NCBI RefSeq assembly: GCF_040151475.1
Contig: NZ_JBDKWG010000111.1
Coordinates: forward strand, 42,222 to 106,221
Direction: 5' to 3'
DNA from: CAXBNB01 sp040151475
GTDB lineage: Bacteria; Bacteroidota; Bacteroidia; Cytophagales; Cyclobacteriaceae
DNA length: 64,000 nucleotides
A model generated the notes under the pieces. It ran no database searches. It saw only the letters and a list, made by a program, of their open reading frames with translations, and was not told the origin of the DNA. Numbering within the stretch: the first letter of the stretch is position 1; each line of letters begins with the position of its first letter. A program made the translations under genes and the position numbers. Below, in pieces: positions 1-9,961 of this stretch.

Positions 1-127
1 CGAGAATAACGAATTCCTGCTCCTGACTGGTTAACTCCAAACCTTTTAATTCCTGTGACTGAAAAAAGACTACATCCTTTTGAGAAAAGTGGGTCGCAAA
101 AAACAAAAGGATAAATTGGATCAGCAT
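1..127 (-). CDS. Exported protein, 5' part only (runs off the left edge)
   Basis: An open frame begins with ATG six bases after the stop of the large FAD oxidoreductase gene and stays open to the window edge (42 codons visible). The start MLIQFILLFFATHFSQ has a short hydrophobic core followed by small/polar residues, as in a cleavable signal peptide, so an envelope or secreted protein is likely. The tight spacing makes it the next gene of the locus 1 operon. The product cannot be identified from this fragment. Confidence 0.55.
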   Translation of the reverse strand, partial: MLIQFILLFFATHFSQKDVVFFQSQELKGLELTSQEQEFVIL

Positions 128-133
128 AGTTGA

Positions 134-3100
134 TTACACCTCTACTTCCTTAACCAGTTTTACTGTCGGACGAGGATAGGACAATTTGCTCAATTGTTTC
201 TTCCATACCCTGCTGTCGAATTGGTAATCCTTACTTGTAAGTGCTTTTAATTCCTTTGAAGCAAAATCTTTGAAATTGTAATGAATGTCATCCAGATAGT
301 CTGCTAATAAATCATAACCTACTTTGGAGCCACACCTAGCCATTGCAGAGGCTATAAAAAGTTCCAAATCACCACCATAGACCCTCCATCTTGTTTCTTG
401 ATACTCCTGAGTGATAAAACCACCTATATTTTTATCCTTCAACAATTTCTTAAATCCATCTTCAAAAAGTGTATTAGGAACCCTTTCTGCATAAAAACAT
501 ATCGCCATGATCCTATTGAAGTTGGGAATGATTTTCAAATCAATTCTGCCATTGAAGTATTCGTTTTCCCTTTCGACCATTCCTCCTCCTGACTCGGTAT
601 TGCCTAATATGTGACGAATCAAATGTTTGCAATCGGTATTCTGAGCCATAGCCAGCAAAGCAATATTTTGATTTATCTTCCAGAACAATCCTAACAGTAT
701 ATTTTTCTCTCTACCACGGATATCATCGTAAGTATCTACATAACCTCCTAGGTAACCTTCCTTTTGTTCCTGCACATACATCTTTTTCAACTCCTCTACG
801 ATCAAATCATTTCCTTCTTTCTCCCCAAACCATGCCAATGCCTTGGCTAGTAACAGCATATTACCGTCTGATTTATTGAAGTACTCTTTTAATACCGGTA
901 GGGCTTTGTCCTTTGGAAGTTTTACACATTCGTAAAGGTATTCTGGTGCACCTGTCGATAACATTTTCACCCTTCTGGTTATTTCTTTGTCATCATTAAC
1001 CAGATTCCCTGGTTGTTTGGACATGCAGTCTTCGGTCAAATAACCCAAAGCCTGCCATTCCTTTTGAAGGGCAGAAACATCATAATCCTTTGGCTGTATC
1101 TTGTTCCATGCCTGATCAGCCGCTACCTGCCCCGTCAAATAACCCAAAACTGCTAAGTCGGCACTCATACGAGTAAATTGCAATGCATTGTGAGTTTGAC
1201 TGATACCTCGTCCTGAAATTAGCATTCCATCCAGTCCTTTTGGCACGATAGACCGATATGGAATTTCAACCACTACTACATTGGAATGGGGTAATAGAAA
1301 GCCACACTTGGAGTACTCTGAACTACCAATGGTATGTGGGTCAAAATCACTACTCGTTAGTGTCATCACATCGTCGAAATGGGTGCCCTCAGAAGAGTCG
1401 ATGAGGTCTAGTATATATAACCCTTCTATTCGTCTGGACTCTCGTACAGTAAGCATTGGAAAAAAATCATAATAATGAGCCTGATAATGAGACAAAAACA
1501 ATCCCCTTTGCAATTCTGAGATTTTAGTATTGTCAATGATATCATAGTCTCTGCCTGTAGCAGATGGAAATTTCTTTGCTCCTCCCTTTTGATCCCACTG
1601 ACTATAATCCTGGGTCATACCAGATCGGGAGTCACCATGGCTGAATATAGCTCCTGCAAAAGCCGCCAAATCTCCATCTCCAGTAGCATCTATGGTAATA
1701 TCCCCTTCGACCAATTCCAATTTGCCATGACGACAAATTAAAATACCTTCAACCCTTTTATTTTTTACAATAGCACCGCACATGATGGCTCCAGAAATGA
1801 ATTTCCCTCCACCATTTAATACTTCCATCAGGTGAAATAATCTACGACCTGTATTGCCATTCATCTGATGGTCGTAAGCCACCTGAGTAGCCATCTCATT
1901 TTGCTTTTTAAAGAATTTATGATCTTTGTAACCATGGTAATAACCCATAACTCCTCCTACTGTTTTAGTGCCTCCGAGATCATTGAAGTAATCTACAACA
2001 ATAGTGTTGGCACTTTTTTCTACAGAACCCATAGCGGCCATAGCACCTGCCGTGCCGCCACCAGCTACCAACACCTGGCATTTGTTCCTATTCGTTACCC
2101 ATTTCGCAAAATCGAAATCACATCGCTGTAAGGGAACACTTAGTCCCGGTTCGTCAGGGTTAGAAAAGGTCAATTGATCGAATGGGATTTTAGCCCCTAC
2201 AACCAATAATTCATTGGCTTTACCTTCAGTTTTAATTGTCCTAATACTGGAAACCAATTTCTTAGCATCCGCTTCTATTTTCAATAATTCTTCACAGCTC
2301 AAATTAGCAGCATCGTTTGCAAGCAAATAATGTCCTTTTAAATTGGTATTTGGAAGTGTATTGTCTTTTAAAATAATTGTACTTTCCAAGGCGAACTGTT
2401 CCACTTTAGCCTCCACTAAAGAATTATCTAAACCAGAAAATCCTTTGCTAATTTTAGCTGCAAACAGCCTGGATTGATGTTCAATTTCGTTGATGTTTTG
2501 TGAATTGACAGGATATTCGAATTCAAGGAATATCTGATCGTTTAAATGTTTGCCTCTATGAATTTGAATCTTTTGGTCGCACAGTCCCAGGCTTTCTGCT
2601 GCAACTATTTCCTTTTTTTGTGGATTCTTTACCTTCAACACTTCCATCACAAAGCCAGCCTTTTCTATTTGATAATCATTTCCAACCAACCCACGACTGA
2701 ACAACACATTATCTGAGCTGTCAATAAAATCATTACACTTAACGGTATGCAGTCCATGTTTTCCAGCCAACAGAACACCTCGCATATTTTCACCATCAGA
2801 AAGTACCCCACACACATCTGTCATTAGCAGGATATGAATCTTTTGTTGCAGCAGGTTTCGCAACATGCCCTTTTTGATACTTCCGCCAAACAACAGCAAC
2901 TCATCATCAAACTGACTGCCATTCACACCACTCCCTTCTGAGTTTAAAACTTCATCTTTTTCACCCTCTGGCAACAATAGTCGCTTCAGTTCTTTACTGA
3001 GCGAGTCAAAACCTTCTGTACCAATCCACAATTTTTGTTTGGCAGTGATCTCGTATCCGGGACTTGTCCTTTTTTCAACAATTAACACATTTTTTCCTTG

Positions 3101-3295
3101 CTTCGCTGCTTCCATAGCTGCAAAATATCCAGACAAACCAGCCCCATTGATTACCAAATCATATTGATCTATTGCTACATCATTTGAAAATTGTGCATTG
3201 ATTTCTTTTTCTAACTGGTAATTGATAAATCCAGGCGACACCAAAATGGCACCTGTGGCTGGTATGCTCAGGTTCAAAAATTCCCTTCTTTTCAT
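134..3295 (-). CDS. Tat-exported FAD-dependent oxidoreductase with two dinucleotide-binding segments
   Basis: A 1053-residue protein. I start it at the second in-frame ATG because that gives a Tat leader, MKRREFLNLSIPATGA; an upstream ATG at 3340 would add 15 residues before it. Two Rossmann glycine motifs are visible: VINGAGLSG with VLIVEK near residue 50, and VLVAGGGTAGAMAA near residue 410, the latter followed by a GGT...GGVMGYYHG segment typical of the FAD_oxidored family (PF12831). A second hallmark, TIDATGDGDLAAFAG, is the late FAD-contact motif. The C-terminal 250 residues are helical and resemble HEAT-like repeats. It follows the pyruvyl-transferase-like gene at the tail of a SusCD operon, so it probably oxidises a glycan-derived sugar or other carbohydrate in the periplasm. 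The substrate is unknown. Homologues are sometimes labelled xanthan lyase, which this sequence does not support. Confidence 0.8.
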   Translation of the reverse strand: MKRREFLNLSIPATGAILVSPGFINYQLEKEINAQFSNDVAIDQYDLVINGAGLSGYFAAMEAAKQGKNVLIVEKRTSPGYEITAKQKLWIGTEGFDSLSKELKRLLLPEGEKDEVLNSEGSGVNGSQFDDELLLFGGSIKKGMLRNLLQQKIHILLMTDVCGVLSDGENMRGVLLAGKHGLHTVKCNDFIDSSDNVLFSRGLVGNDYQIEKAGFVMEVLKVKNPQKKEIVAAESLGLCDQKIQIHRGKHLNDQIFLEFEYPVNSQNINEIEHQSRLFAAKISKGFSGLDNSLVEAKVEQFALESTIILKDNTLPNTNLKGHYLLANDAANLSCEELLKIEADAKKLVSSIRTIKTEGKANELLVVGAKIPFDQLTFSNPDEPGLSVPLQRCDFDFAKWVTNRNKCQVLVAGGGTAGAMAAMGSVEKSANTIVVDYFNDLGGTKTVGGVMGYYHGYKDHKFFKKQNEMATQVAYDHQMNGNTGRRLFHLMEVLNGGGKFISGAIMCGAIVKNKRVEGILICRHGKLELVEGDITIDATGDGDLAAFAGAIFSHGDSRSGMTQDYSQWDQKGGAKKFPSATGRDYDIIDNTKISELQRGLFLSHYQAHYYDFFPMLTVRESRRIEGLYILDLIDSSEGTHFDDVMTLTSSDFDPHTIGSSEYSKCGFLLPHSNVVVVEIPYRSIVPKGLDGMLISGRGISQTHNALQFTRMSADLAVLGYLTGQVAADQAWNKIQPKDYDVSALQKEWQALGYLTEDCMSKQPGNLVNDDKEITRRVKMLSTGAPEYLYECVKLPKDKALPVLKEYFNKSDGNMLLLAKALAWFGEKEGNDLIVEELKKMYVQEQKEGYLGGYVDTYDDIRGREKNILLGLFWKINQNIALLAMAQNTDCKHLIRHILGNTESGGGMVERENEYFNGRIDLKIIPNFNRIMAICFYAERVPNTLFEDGFKKLLKDKNIGGFITQEYQETRWRVYGGDLELFIASAMARCGSKVGYDLLADYLDDIHYNFKDFASKELKALTSKDYQFDSRVWKKQLSKLSYPRPTVKLVKEVEV

Positions 3296-3385
3296 TTTTT
3301 GCGTTTTTTTATGAATTGTATCTATGACACATTTATTCAATTATTATTAATTCTTTAATCCTCGAAAAAGCAAAGTCATCCAAAA

Positions 3386-4666
3386 TCATCCTAATAATGT
3401 GGTGATGGTCTCCGTACTTCTTTCGTAAATTTTCTCAACTTCCGTTCTCGATTTTTTCAATTTGGATTTAGCTCCTTCATAGTCTTGCCAAACTTTCCGA
3501 AGGGCATCTGCTATTTGCTTGCCTTCTGTTTCTTCTATTTCAAATACCCAATCGTCAAAACCAAGGTCATAATACATGTGGCCTTTAATGGTGTCCTCTG
3601 GTTGCCGTAGGTAAAACATAGGCGTCCTCTCCACTGCGGCTATGATCGGTGAATGACATTCAAAACTCAACAATGTATGCGCTTTGGCATACACAGAGGC
3701 TGCTTCATCTGGCAACCAATAACCTCTTTTCACGACATAAGGCTTAACATCATCAGGTAGTGGATTAATAAGCAATTCATCCATGATGTCAACCTGATAA
3801 GTCATTTCAGGGCATACAAGTACTTTGTTACCCGTTTCTCTCACCCAGGCAATCATCGCCTCACGCATCTTAGCATGATCTGCTTCTTTTTTCAGTGCAT
3901 TCACTTCTTCCACTTGCTTGATTTTCTCTTCTGTCCAATTGACTTTTTTGAACTTGTGGTAAGGTGTATACCTCAGCCGAGGAATGGCACAAATAAATTT
4001 TTTATCCTCCAGCCCATTTGTTTTCAAAAACGAATCGGCTGTGGCATCATCATGTATGTTTAAAAAGAAAGTTGCATCAGGGGCAAACGAAATATGATCT
4101 CCTTTAATGCCACTTTTTTTCAAAACGTCAATTGAAAGCGTTTCACGGGTATAGATAAATGAGGCTTTTTTGAGCAAAACCTGTAGTGAGCCGTCTATAT
4201 GCTGGATAGTCGTCCCAAATACTCCAAAAGGTTTGTTGGAATGTTTCACCCAAGCCTCCAAATTTGTTCTACCTACTACTGATGGCCCGGATCCATGAAT
4301 CATCACATCAGCGGCATCAAAAGCATCAATTACTTCAGAGCTATCCACATTGTATTCCTTATCCACATTACCATAAATAATTTTCACTTTTGGAAAATTC
4401 TTATTCAAAAGTGTTTTGACTTTCTCACTCTTGTTCCTTTTCCATAATATGATTTCAGTTTTTGGTAGAAATGTTTGAAGCACATTCAACAGCCCTGGAG
4501 TATGTGCAATATCTCCAATATTGACATCCTGCCAACCTGATACCAGCAACAATGTTCTCGGATGATTTTTTTTGTTCACACATGACAATATGCCTGATGG
4601 CAAGACCAACCCAATGCCCGCCATAGAAGCTGATTTCAACCAATCTCTTCTGTTGTAATTATTCAT
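3386..4666 (-). CDS. Polysaccharide pyruvyl transferase-like protein with Tat/lipoprotein signal
   Basis: A 426-residue protein. The N-terminus has twin arginines (NRRDWLK) followed by a hydrophobic stretch ending in GILSC at residue 29, so it looks like a Tat-exported lipoprotein. The body matches the polysaccharide pyruvyl transferase fold (PF04230): VSGWQDVNIGDIAHTPG near residue 42 is the glycine/Asp-rich opening loop, and VMIHGSGPSVVG and a late LLSFECHSPIIAA correspond to the conserved nucleotide-sugar-transferase-like loops. Known members (CsaB type) work in the cytoplasm with phosphoenolpyruvate, so an exported member is odd; the fold may serve another reaction here. It lies between SusD and the FAD oxidoreductase on the same strand, with a hairpin between it and susD that may lower its expression relative to susCD. 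Confidence 0.72.
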   Translation of the reverse strand: MNNYNRRDWLKSASMAGIGLVLPSGILSCVNKKNHPRTLLLVSGWQDVNIGDIAHTPGLLNVLQTFLPKTEIILWKRNKSEKVKTLLNKNFPKVKIIYGNVDKEYNVDSSEVIDAFDAADVMIHGSGPSVVGRTNLEAWVKHSNKPFGVFGTTIQHIDGSLQVLLKKASFIYTRETLSIDVLKKSGIKGDHISFAPDATFFLNIHDDATADSFLKTNGLEDKKFICAIPRLRYTPYHKFKKVNWTEEKIKQVEEVNALKKEADHAKMREAMIAWVRETGNKVLVCPEMTYQVDIMDELLINPLPDDVKPYVVKRGYWLPDEAASVYAKAHTLLSFECHSPIIAAVERTPMFYLRQPEDTIKGHMYYDLGFDDWVFEIEETEGKQIADALRKVWQDYEGAKSKLKKSRTEVEKIYERSTETITTLLG

Positions 4667-4757
4667 AGTTACAGGTTTCTTAATTATATTCTATTGATAC
4701 ATTCCACAGAGGTAGGCGCATACCAGAATGTAAGCATGTCCAATTTGCTAACTTTAA

Positions 4758-4797
4758 AACAATGAAGAACGATGAATGTTCACTATTCTTCATTGTT
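4758..4797 (-). terminator. Hairpin between susD and the downstream enzyme genes
   Basis: A 12-bp perfect inverted repeat (AACAATGAAGAA at 4758-4769, TTCTTCATTGTT at 4786-4797) with a 16-nt loop. Read in the operon direction it is followed by TTTT. It could be a weak terminator or an RNA-processing or stabilising hairpin that gives susCD more transcript than the enzyme genes behind them. Confidence 0.45.
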
Positions 4798-4832
4798 GAA
4801 ATTTAATTCTTAACTGCTACAAATCAGATATG

Positions 4833-6542
4833 TCACCCACCTGGATAACCGTCGTTCTGGCCGAAATCTGCTCCAACATTGGCATCAATCACCTTTTGTG
4901 GTATAGGCCAGTACTTATTATGATCCTGAATGGTAGTACCGGATGAAACACCACCAATTACCGATGGTGCTGAATTATAAGTACGAACTCTGTCAACCAA
5001 ACGTCCCATGCGTATTAAAGTCCTTACCCTTGGTTCTTCCACAATCAATTCTCTGGTTCGTTCATCCAAAATAAAGTCTTCGGTAACATCCGAGCCCGAA
5101 ATTTGTATGGCATTGGCTCTGGCTCTTACAACATTGATATCCAGTGCTGCTGCATCCAAATTGCCCTTTCTAAAATAAGCTTCCGCTCTCAAAAGATAAG
5201 TTTCAGCAACTCTCATTCTACTAAAATCCTTTGAACTGTTTCCACTAGCCACATCATCGTTCCAAGGTGCACCATCAATTTTCCTTATCCAAGGGTAATA
5301 TTCCCTCAAAGTATCAAGTAATTGAGTAGTGATAGTTCCGTCATTTTCTGCTACATACAGATTACCATCTTCTCCTCTTGCTGCCTTAATTTCTTTACCA
5401 AAATACTCCGGATCATCCGCATTGTTGTAGTAAAATGTCCGTCTGATATTGTATTTGGAATTTCTCATGTCATTTGGATCAAGTTTCCAAATATCGTATT
5501 TCACATAATTGGTAGGAGAATTCACTCCTATCCCTCTTATAATAGTATCCGCTGGAGTATTCTTAAATCCATTAGGAGTTGTAATTTTATCATATTCGGT
5601 TCCCCAATACCTTGGCCCCCCATTTCCTCTATTGGAATCATTGCCTCCACCTGGAGTAAAGGATTCGAATTGCCATGCCCACATTACTTCCTTATTTCCA
5701 GAAGATTTGTTGATTTGACCCTGAGCAAATACATCAGAGAATACATCTCCCGGCTCTGCGCTCGCTGGCCCAAATCTACTCATCATGATCTCATAATCTC
5801 CAGCTTCTTTACTGATCACCTTGCCAGCTGCTGTAATTGATTGATCATAAAAAGAGTTGTCGCCTGTCTCCAATCCCAAAGAGATATATACCTCACTCAA
5901 TAAATGATAAGCAGCAGCTCTGGGAATTCTTCCATCGTCAACATCCATAGCCAACAACTGAGTAGCCTCCTCCAAATCTGAAGCAGCAAACCTGAGTACC
6001 GCTTCGCGACTTGTGCGCACAAAATCAAATTTTGGTTCCGTCAATCTGGAATCTATAATTGGTACTTGTCCATAAATGTTGGTTAAGAAATTGTAGGTAT
6101 AAGCCCTGAAAAACAATGCCTGCCCTTTAATATTGTTTCTCACCGCATCTGTCATATCCAAGGCAGGGTTATCAATACCTTCAAGAACTAAATTTGTCCG
6201 AACGAGCATTTCCTTATAAGCCCAATCCCAATAAATAATTGCTGCACTGTAATTTGAATTTAATAAAGAATAGTCTTTCAAACCACGACTGTCGTTTCTT
6301 CCCCATTGGGCAAGATCAGTGCCTACCGACATGTATTCAAAATTATTAGATGCAATTTGATGCTCTTCTCTTGCGGCCTGATAAAGACCTACAATTGCAG
6401 CATCATATCCCGCTTCGTTCTCAAGGAAATTTTCAGGACTAAACCTGTCCAATGGAGCTTCATCCAAATAAGAATCGCTACAAGAGCTAATAACTCCGGT
6501 TAAAAATATGAATACCGAAATAAGTTTTATATAGTTTTTCAT
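4833..6542 (-). CDS. SusD/RagB-family glycan-binding lipoprotein (locus 1)
   Basis: A 569-residue protein. A signal peptide ends at a lipobox (GVISSC, Cys21), directing it to the outer membrane. The SusD hallmarks follow: SYLDEAPLDRFSPENF at the start, TPR-like helices (RAYTYNFLTNIYGQVPI near residue 147) and the C-terminal DERTRELIVEEPRVRTLIRMGRL segment. It binds glycan at the cell surface and acts as a lid on the SusC channel. Its start is 11 bp after the susC stop, the usual SusC-SusD order. The substrate cannot be read from sequence. Confidence 0.95.
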   Translation of the reverse strand: MKNYIKLISVFIFLTGVISSCSDSYLDEAPLDRFSPENFLENEAGYDAAIVGLYQAAREEHQIASNNFEYMSVGTDLAQWGRNDSRGLKDYSLLNSNYSAAIIYWDWAYKEMLVRTNLVLEGIDNPALDMTDAVRNNIKGQALFFRAYTYNFLTNIYGQVPIIDSRLTEPKFDFVRTSREAVLRFAASDLEEATQLLAMDVDDGRIPRAAAYHLLSEVYISLGLETGDNSFYDQSITAAGKVISKEAGDYEIMMSRFGPASAEPGDVFSDVFAQGQINKSSGNKEVMWAWQFESFTPGGGNDSNRGNGGPRYWGTEYDKITTPNGFKNTPADTIIRGIGVNSPTNYVKYDIWKLDPNDMRNSKYNIRRTFYYNNADDPEYFGKEIKAARGEDGNLYVAENDGTITTQLLDTLREYYPWIRKIDGAPWNDDVASGNSSKDFSRMRVAETYLLRAEAYFRKGNLDAAALDINVVRARANAIQISGSDVTEDFILDERTRELIVEEPRVRTLIRMGRLVDRVRTYNSAPSVIGGVSSGTTIQDHNKYWPIPQKVIDANVGADFGQNDGYPGG

Positions 6543-6553
6543 GATTTTAGATT

Positions 6554-9500
6554 TTAGAATTGAATGTTTACACCAATAGTATATGTTTTCATCAGTGGCC
6601 CATTATTTCCCGGGTCAAGACCACCTGCTCCATGTTCAGGATCCCAACCAATCCAATCGGTCCAGGTAGCCAGATTTTTTCCACTTACATATACTTGTAC
6701 ACTTCCTAAACTCGCCTTTTCAACTATGATACTTGGAATAGAATAACTCAATGACACATCTTGCAAGCGTACAAAACTTCTGCTTTGATAAAAACCATAT
6801 CCAAGAGGGTTTTTATAATTAATTGCAGCATGAGTATTTATTGGATTGTCTGGAGTCCAATAGGGCAAATCAAAAATATTAGCCAGATCATAAAAATTGG
6901 TTCCGGGGTTAATTGCTGAATTAGCACTATAGCCTCCTTGTCTTATATTCAGTACTGCCATCAGGTTGAAACCCTTGTAACTGAGACTATTAGTAATCCC
7001 CATAGTAAAGCTAGGCTGATCGGAATGGATCACCTGCCTGTCGTCAGGAGTAATCACCCCGTCATTGTCAATGTCCTTGAATTTGATATGGCCAGCCTGA
7101 GTACCCGGTATAGCAGAAAAGTCATTCCCCTCTTGATATATACCATCAAAAACATAATCAAAGTTAGAACCCAAAGGCTCGCCAATAAACCACTTACTTG
7201 CTATATCATCATCTTCTATACCATCTTCATCCAGATCATTTCCAGTCAACTTTTGAATTTTATTCCTATTCATGGTAAAGGCCACATTAGAACTCCATGT
7301 AAACTCCCCAGTCTGAATGTTAGTAAAGTTAAGGCTAAGTTCCACTCCTCGGTTGGAAGTACCTCCTATATTTCTCAAAAAAGTTTCAAATCCATTGGTG
7401 TTTGGAATCTTTTGACTTAAAAGCAAATTACTTGTATTACTTCGATAGTATTCTATCGAACCGCTTATACGGGAAGAAAATATTCCAAAGTCAATACCTA
7501 TATTTGTACTGGTAGTTGTTTCCCATCCTAAATTAGGGTTGGCAAAAGAAGTTGGATACAACCCAACCGTAGCAGCTGTCCCATCTCCAAAAGTATATTT
7601 GGTACTGTTCACATTGCTCAAAGATGAATAACGGCCTACCCCCCTGTTACCATTTTTACCCCATGACACACGTAATTTTAAATTATCAATAAGTTCAACT
7701 CCGGCCATAAAGTCTTCATCGATCAGGTTCCAACTTGCTCCTACTGCAGGAAAAATTCCATATTTATTTCCCTCTCCAAAAGCTGAATAACCATCTCTTC
7801 TCAAGCTGACATCAAAAATGTATTTGCCCTTGTAACGATATCCAATTCTGCCCATACTTGATACTTGCTGGCTTTCTCCAGCCCCGGTGTTGATGTTGAA
7901 ATTTTCCCCAATTTCCAGCGCATTCCAGCCCAATGCATCATTGAAAACATTGTTACTACTCAAATATGAACTTTCATCATGAAGCTCGTATATACCATAC
8001 ATCAAAGTAGCATTGATTTCATGATGTCCCAAGAACTTTGAATACTTCAGAATGTTTTCCAAAGTAAGGTTTCTGGCTTCATAGTGGTTTTTATTTCCAC
8101 TACCCAAATTAAAAAACTCATCCCTGTTATAAGAAGGGCTGTAGTTAAATTCTATATCATTTCTTTGCGTGTATCCTACGTTTAAACGATAGGACAGTCC
8201 TTTTAGTGGTAGTTGTACATCTGCATAAGTATTGACGAATAATGTTTTTTGCTTACTTTCATTTTGATTCCAAAGCGTTGCATATAACGGATTACTAACA
8301 AGACCAAGATCCTGAGGTTGTTTTCTTGGCACTCCATCATCATAATATAAACTTGCATAAGGACTCAGCCAACTAGCATGAGCCAAATTAGCTCTGTTGC
8401 CAGAATTGTCCCTTGATGTATAACCCGTATTTAATCCAATTGCCAACCAATCAGTAACAGCAGCATCCAGATTCAAACGTCCGGATAGCCTACTGAAATT
8501 ATCTCCCATAACCGGAGACTTGGTATTGGCATACGAACCAGACATGTAGTATTTAATATCTTCTGTTCTACCTGACACACTTAATTCACCATTAAACATA
8601 GGTGCATTTTGTTTTATCTCTTCAAAAGGCTCAATTGTCTTTCCAGCAGCGATATTCTCTAGTTCTATAGGTTGGAAAGGTACAGCTCCTCCATCTGCAA
8701 TTTCAGCATCTTTTCTGGCAGCCAGATACTCCTCTGCATTGAGGTAATCAGGAATATGGGCGTAATCAGATGATCCATAGTAGGTATTCAGGGAAATGGT
8801 TGGCTTATCTGTGCTACCTTTCTTAGTAGTAATCTCAATGACACCATTAGCCGCTAACGACCCATAAATTGCTGTAGAACTTGCATCTTTTAAAATATGT
8901 ATAGATTCGATATCTCCAGGATTGATATCGGACAATCTGCCTCCGGCGTAAATAATTCCATCCAAAACAATGAGAGGAGCATTGCTTGCAGTAATGGAAT
9001 TTCTTCCTCTAATCTGGATAGAAGCATCCGATCCGGGTCTTCCATTGTCAGTAACCGTAACACCTGCAATGGTTCCTCGTAAACTTTGAACTGCATTTGT
9101 GTTAGGAATAGTTCTGGTTTTATCCAAATCCACACTAGCAATAGCTCCTGTCAAATCTTTCTTTTTGGCAGTACCATATCCCACCACCACTATCTCCTCC
9201 AACTGCTCCGAATCAAGTTCCATTTGTACATCAACAGTTGACCTGCCCCCAAGTATAATCTCTGAAGTTTTATACCCTACAAAAGAAACTACAAGAGTAG
9301 CATCATCAGAGAGGCTAAGTCTATAATTACCTTCCAAATCAGTAGTAGTTCCATTAGTGGTACCTTTTTCTATTACAGAAGCACCTGGTAGTCCTGCACC
9401 ATTTTCATCTGTGATGGTTCCTGATACTTCAACATCTGCCATTATTTCTACTTCCAGAATAGAATCCTGTTCTCTGCCCTTACCAAATACGCTGATATTG

Positions 9501-9841
9501 TTATTGACCTGTCTGAATTTAACATCTGATTCTTTGGCCACCGCTAAAAGCAGGTTTTCAACTGTCAACGTTCCTCTTTTTAAGTTGAATTTTTTATTCA
9601 AGAAATCATCCTTTTTATCAAAAAAGAACTTGTATTCGGTTTTGTTTTCCACTTCCCTGAAAACTTCCAATAATTGGGCATCTTCAAACTCTACTTCAAG
9701 GTAAACCTGCTTCACACTTTTTGCAGATTGAGATTTTAAATCTCCGGCAATGAGTATTTGAAGAAAAATGCATTGAAGACAAATCGATAGTGTTGAATAG
9801 AATAATGTCATCCTAATTATGCGTAAATACTTTTTTTTCAT
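6554..9841 (-). CDS. SusC/RagA-family TonB-dependent outer-membrane transporter with STN domain (locus 1)
   Basis: A 1095-residue protein. Order of parts: signal peptide to about residue 38; secretin/TonB short N-terminal (STN) domain about 47-118; carboxypeptidase-regulatory-like beta domain about 138-207 (GTITDENGAGLPGASV); the SusC signature EEIVVVGYG at 215-223; plug with LKDASSTAIYGSLAANGVI; then the 22-strand barrel ending in an aromatic-terminated strand (GVNIQF). The STN domain marks a transporter that also signals to a FecR anti-sigma factor, and the fecR and ECF sigma genes lie directly upstream. It imports oligosaccharides using TonB/ExbBD energy. Confidence 0.96.
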   Translation of the reverse strand: MKKKYLRIIRMTLFYSTLSICLQCIFLQILIAGDLKSQSAKSVKQVYLEVEFEDAQLLEVFREVENKTEYKFFFDKKDDFLNKKFNLKRGTLTVENLLLAVAKESDVKFRQVNNNISVFGKGREQDSILEVEIMADVEVSGTITDENGAGLPGASVIEKGTTNGTTTDLEGNYRLSLSDDATLVVSFVGYKTSEIILGGRSTVDVQMELDSEQLEEIVVVGYGTAKKKDLTGAIASVDLDKTRTIPNTNAVQSLRGTIAGVTVTDNGRPGSDASIQIRGRNSITASNAPLIVLDGIIYAGGRLSDINPGDIESIHILKDASSTAIYGSLAANGVIEITTKKGSTDKPTISLNTYYGSSDYAHIPDYLNAEEYLAARKDAEIADGGAVPFQPIELENIAAGKTIEPFEEIKQNAPMFNGELSVSGRTEDIKYYMSGSYANTKSPVMGDNFSRLSGRLNLDAAVTDWLAIGLNTGYTSRDNSGNRANLAHASWLSPYASLYYDDGVPRKQPQDLGLVSNPLYATLWNQNESKQKTLFVNTYADVQLPLKGLSYRLNVGYTQRNDIEFNYSPSYNRDEFFNLGSGNKNHYEARNLTLENILKYSKFLGHHEINATLMYGIYELHDESSYLSSNNVFNDALGWNALEIGENFNINTGAGESQQVSSMGRIGYRYKGKYIFDVSLRRDGYSAFGEGNKYGIFPAVGASWNLIDEDFMAGVELIDNLKLRVSWGKNGNRGVGRYSSLSNVNSTKYTFGDGTAATVGLYPTSFANPNLGWETTTSTNIGIDFGIFSSRISGSIEYYRSNTSNLLLSQKIPNTNGFETFLRNIGGTSNRGVELSLNFTNIQTGEFTWSSNVAFTMNRNKIQKLTGNDLDEDGIEDDDIASKWFIGEPLGSNFDYVFDGIYQEGNDFSAIPGTQAGHIKFKDIDNDGVITPDDRQVIHSDQPSFTMGITNSLSYKGFNLMAVLNIRQGGYSANSAINPGTNFYDLANIFDLPYWTPDNPINTHAAINYKNPLGYGFYQSRSFVRLQDVSLSYSIPSIIVEKASLGSVQVYVSGKNLATWTDWIGWDPEHGAGGLDPGNNGPLMKTYTIGVNIQF

Positions 9842-9882
9842 AATTTTAAGTGTTTGTTAGTCGTAAATAAATTAACATTCAT

Positions 9883-9916
9883 AAAAGCTGTGGCCGTCTC
9901 ACTTGTCGCAGCTTTT
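9883..9916. promoter_or_regulatory. Hairpin between fecR and susC (locus 1)
   Basis: Arms AAAAGCTG (9883-9890) and CAGCTTTT (9909-9916), extended by a few further pairs with mismatches. A T-run follows on the plus strand and TTTT on the minus strand. It sits in the 120-bp fecR-susC gap and may act as a weak terminator/attenuator separating the regulator transcript from susCD. Locus 2 has a hairpin at the same place. Confidence 0.4.
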
Positions 9917-9961
9917 TATTTTGTCTGGTATTTTTCCTTTCTCATATATATTTGGTTTTGA

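Noticed and set aside
5322..5840. 172-codon plus-strand frame opposite susD of locus 1
   Set aside because: It lies wholly antisense to a clear SusD gene, and its residues (runs of Ser/Ile/Arg) have the composition of a shadow frame; no signal or motif.
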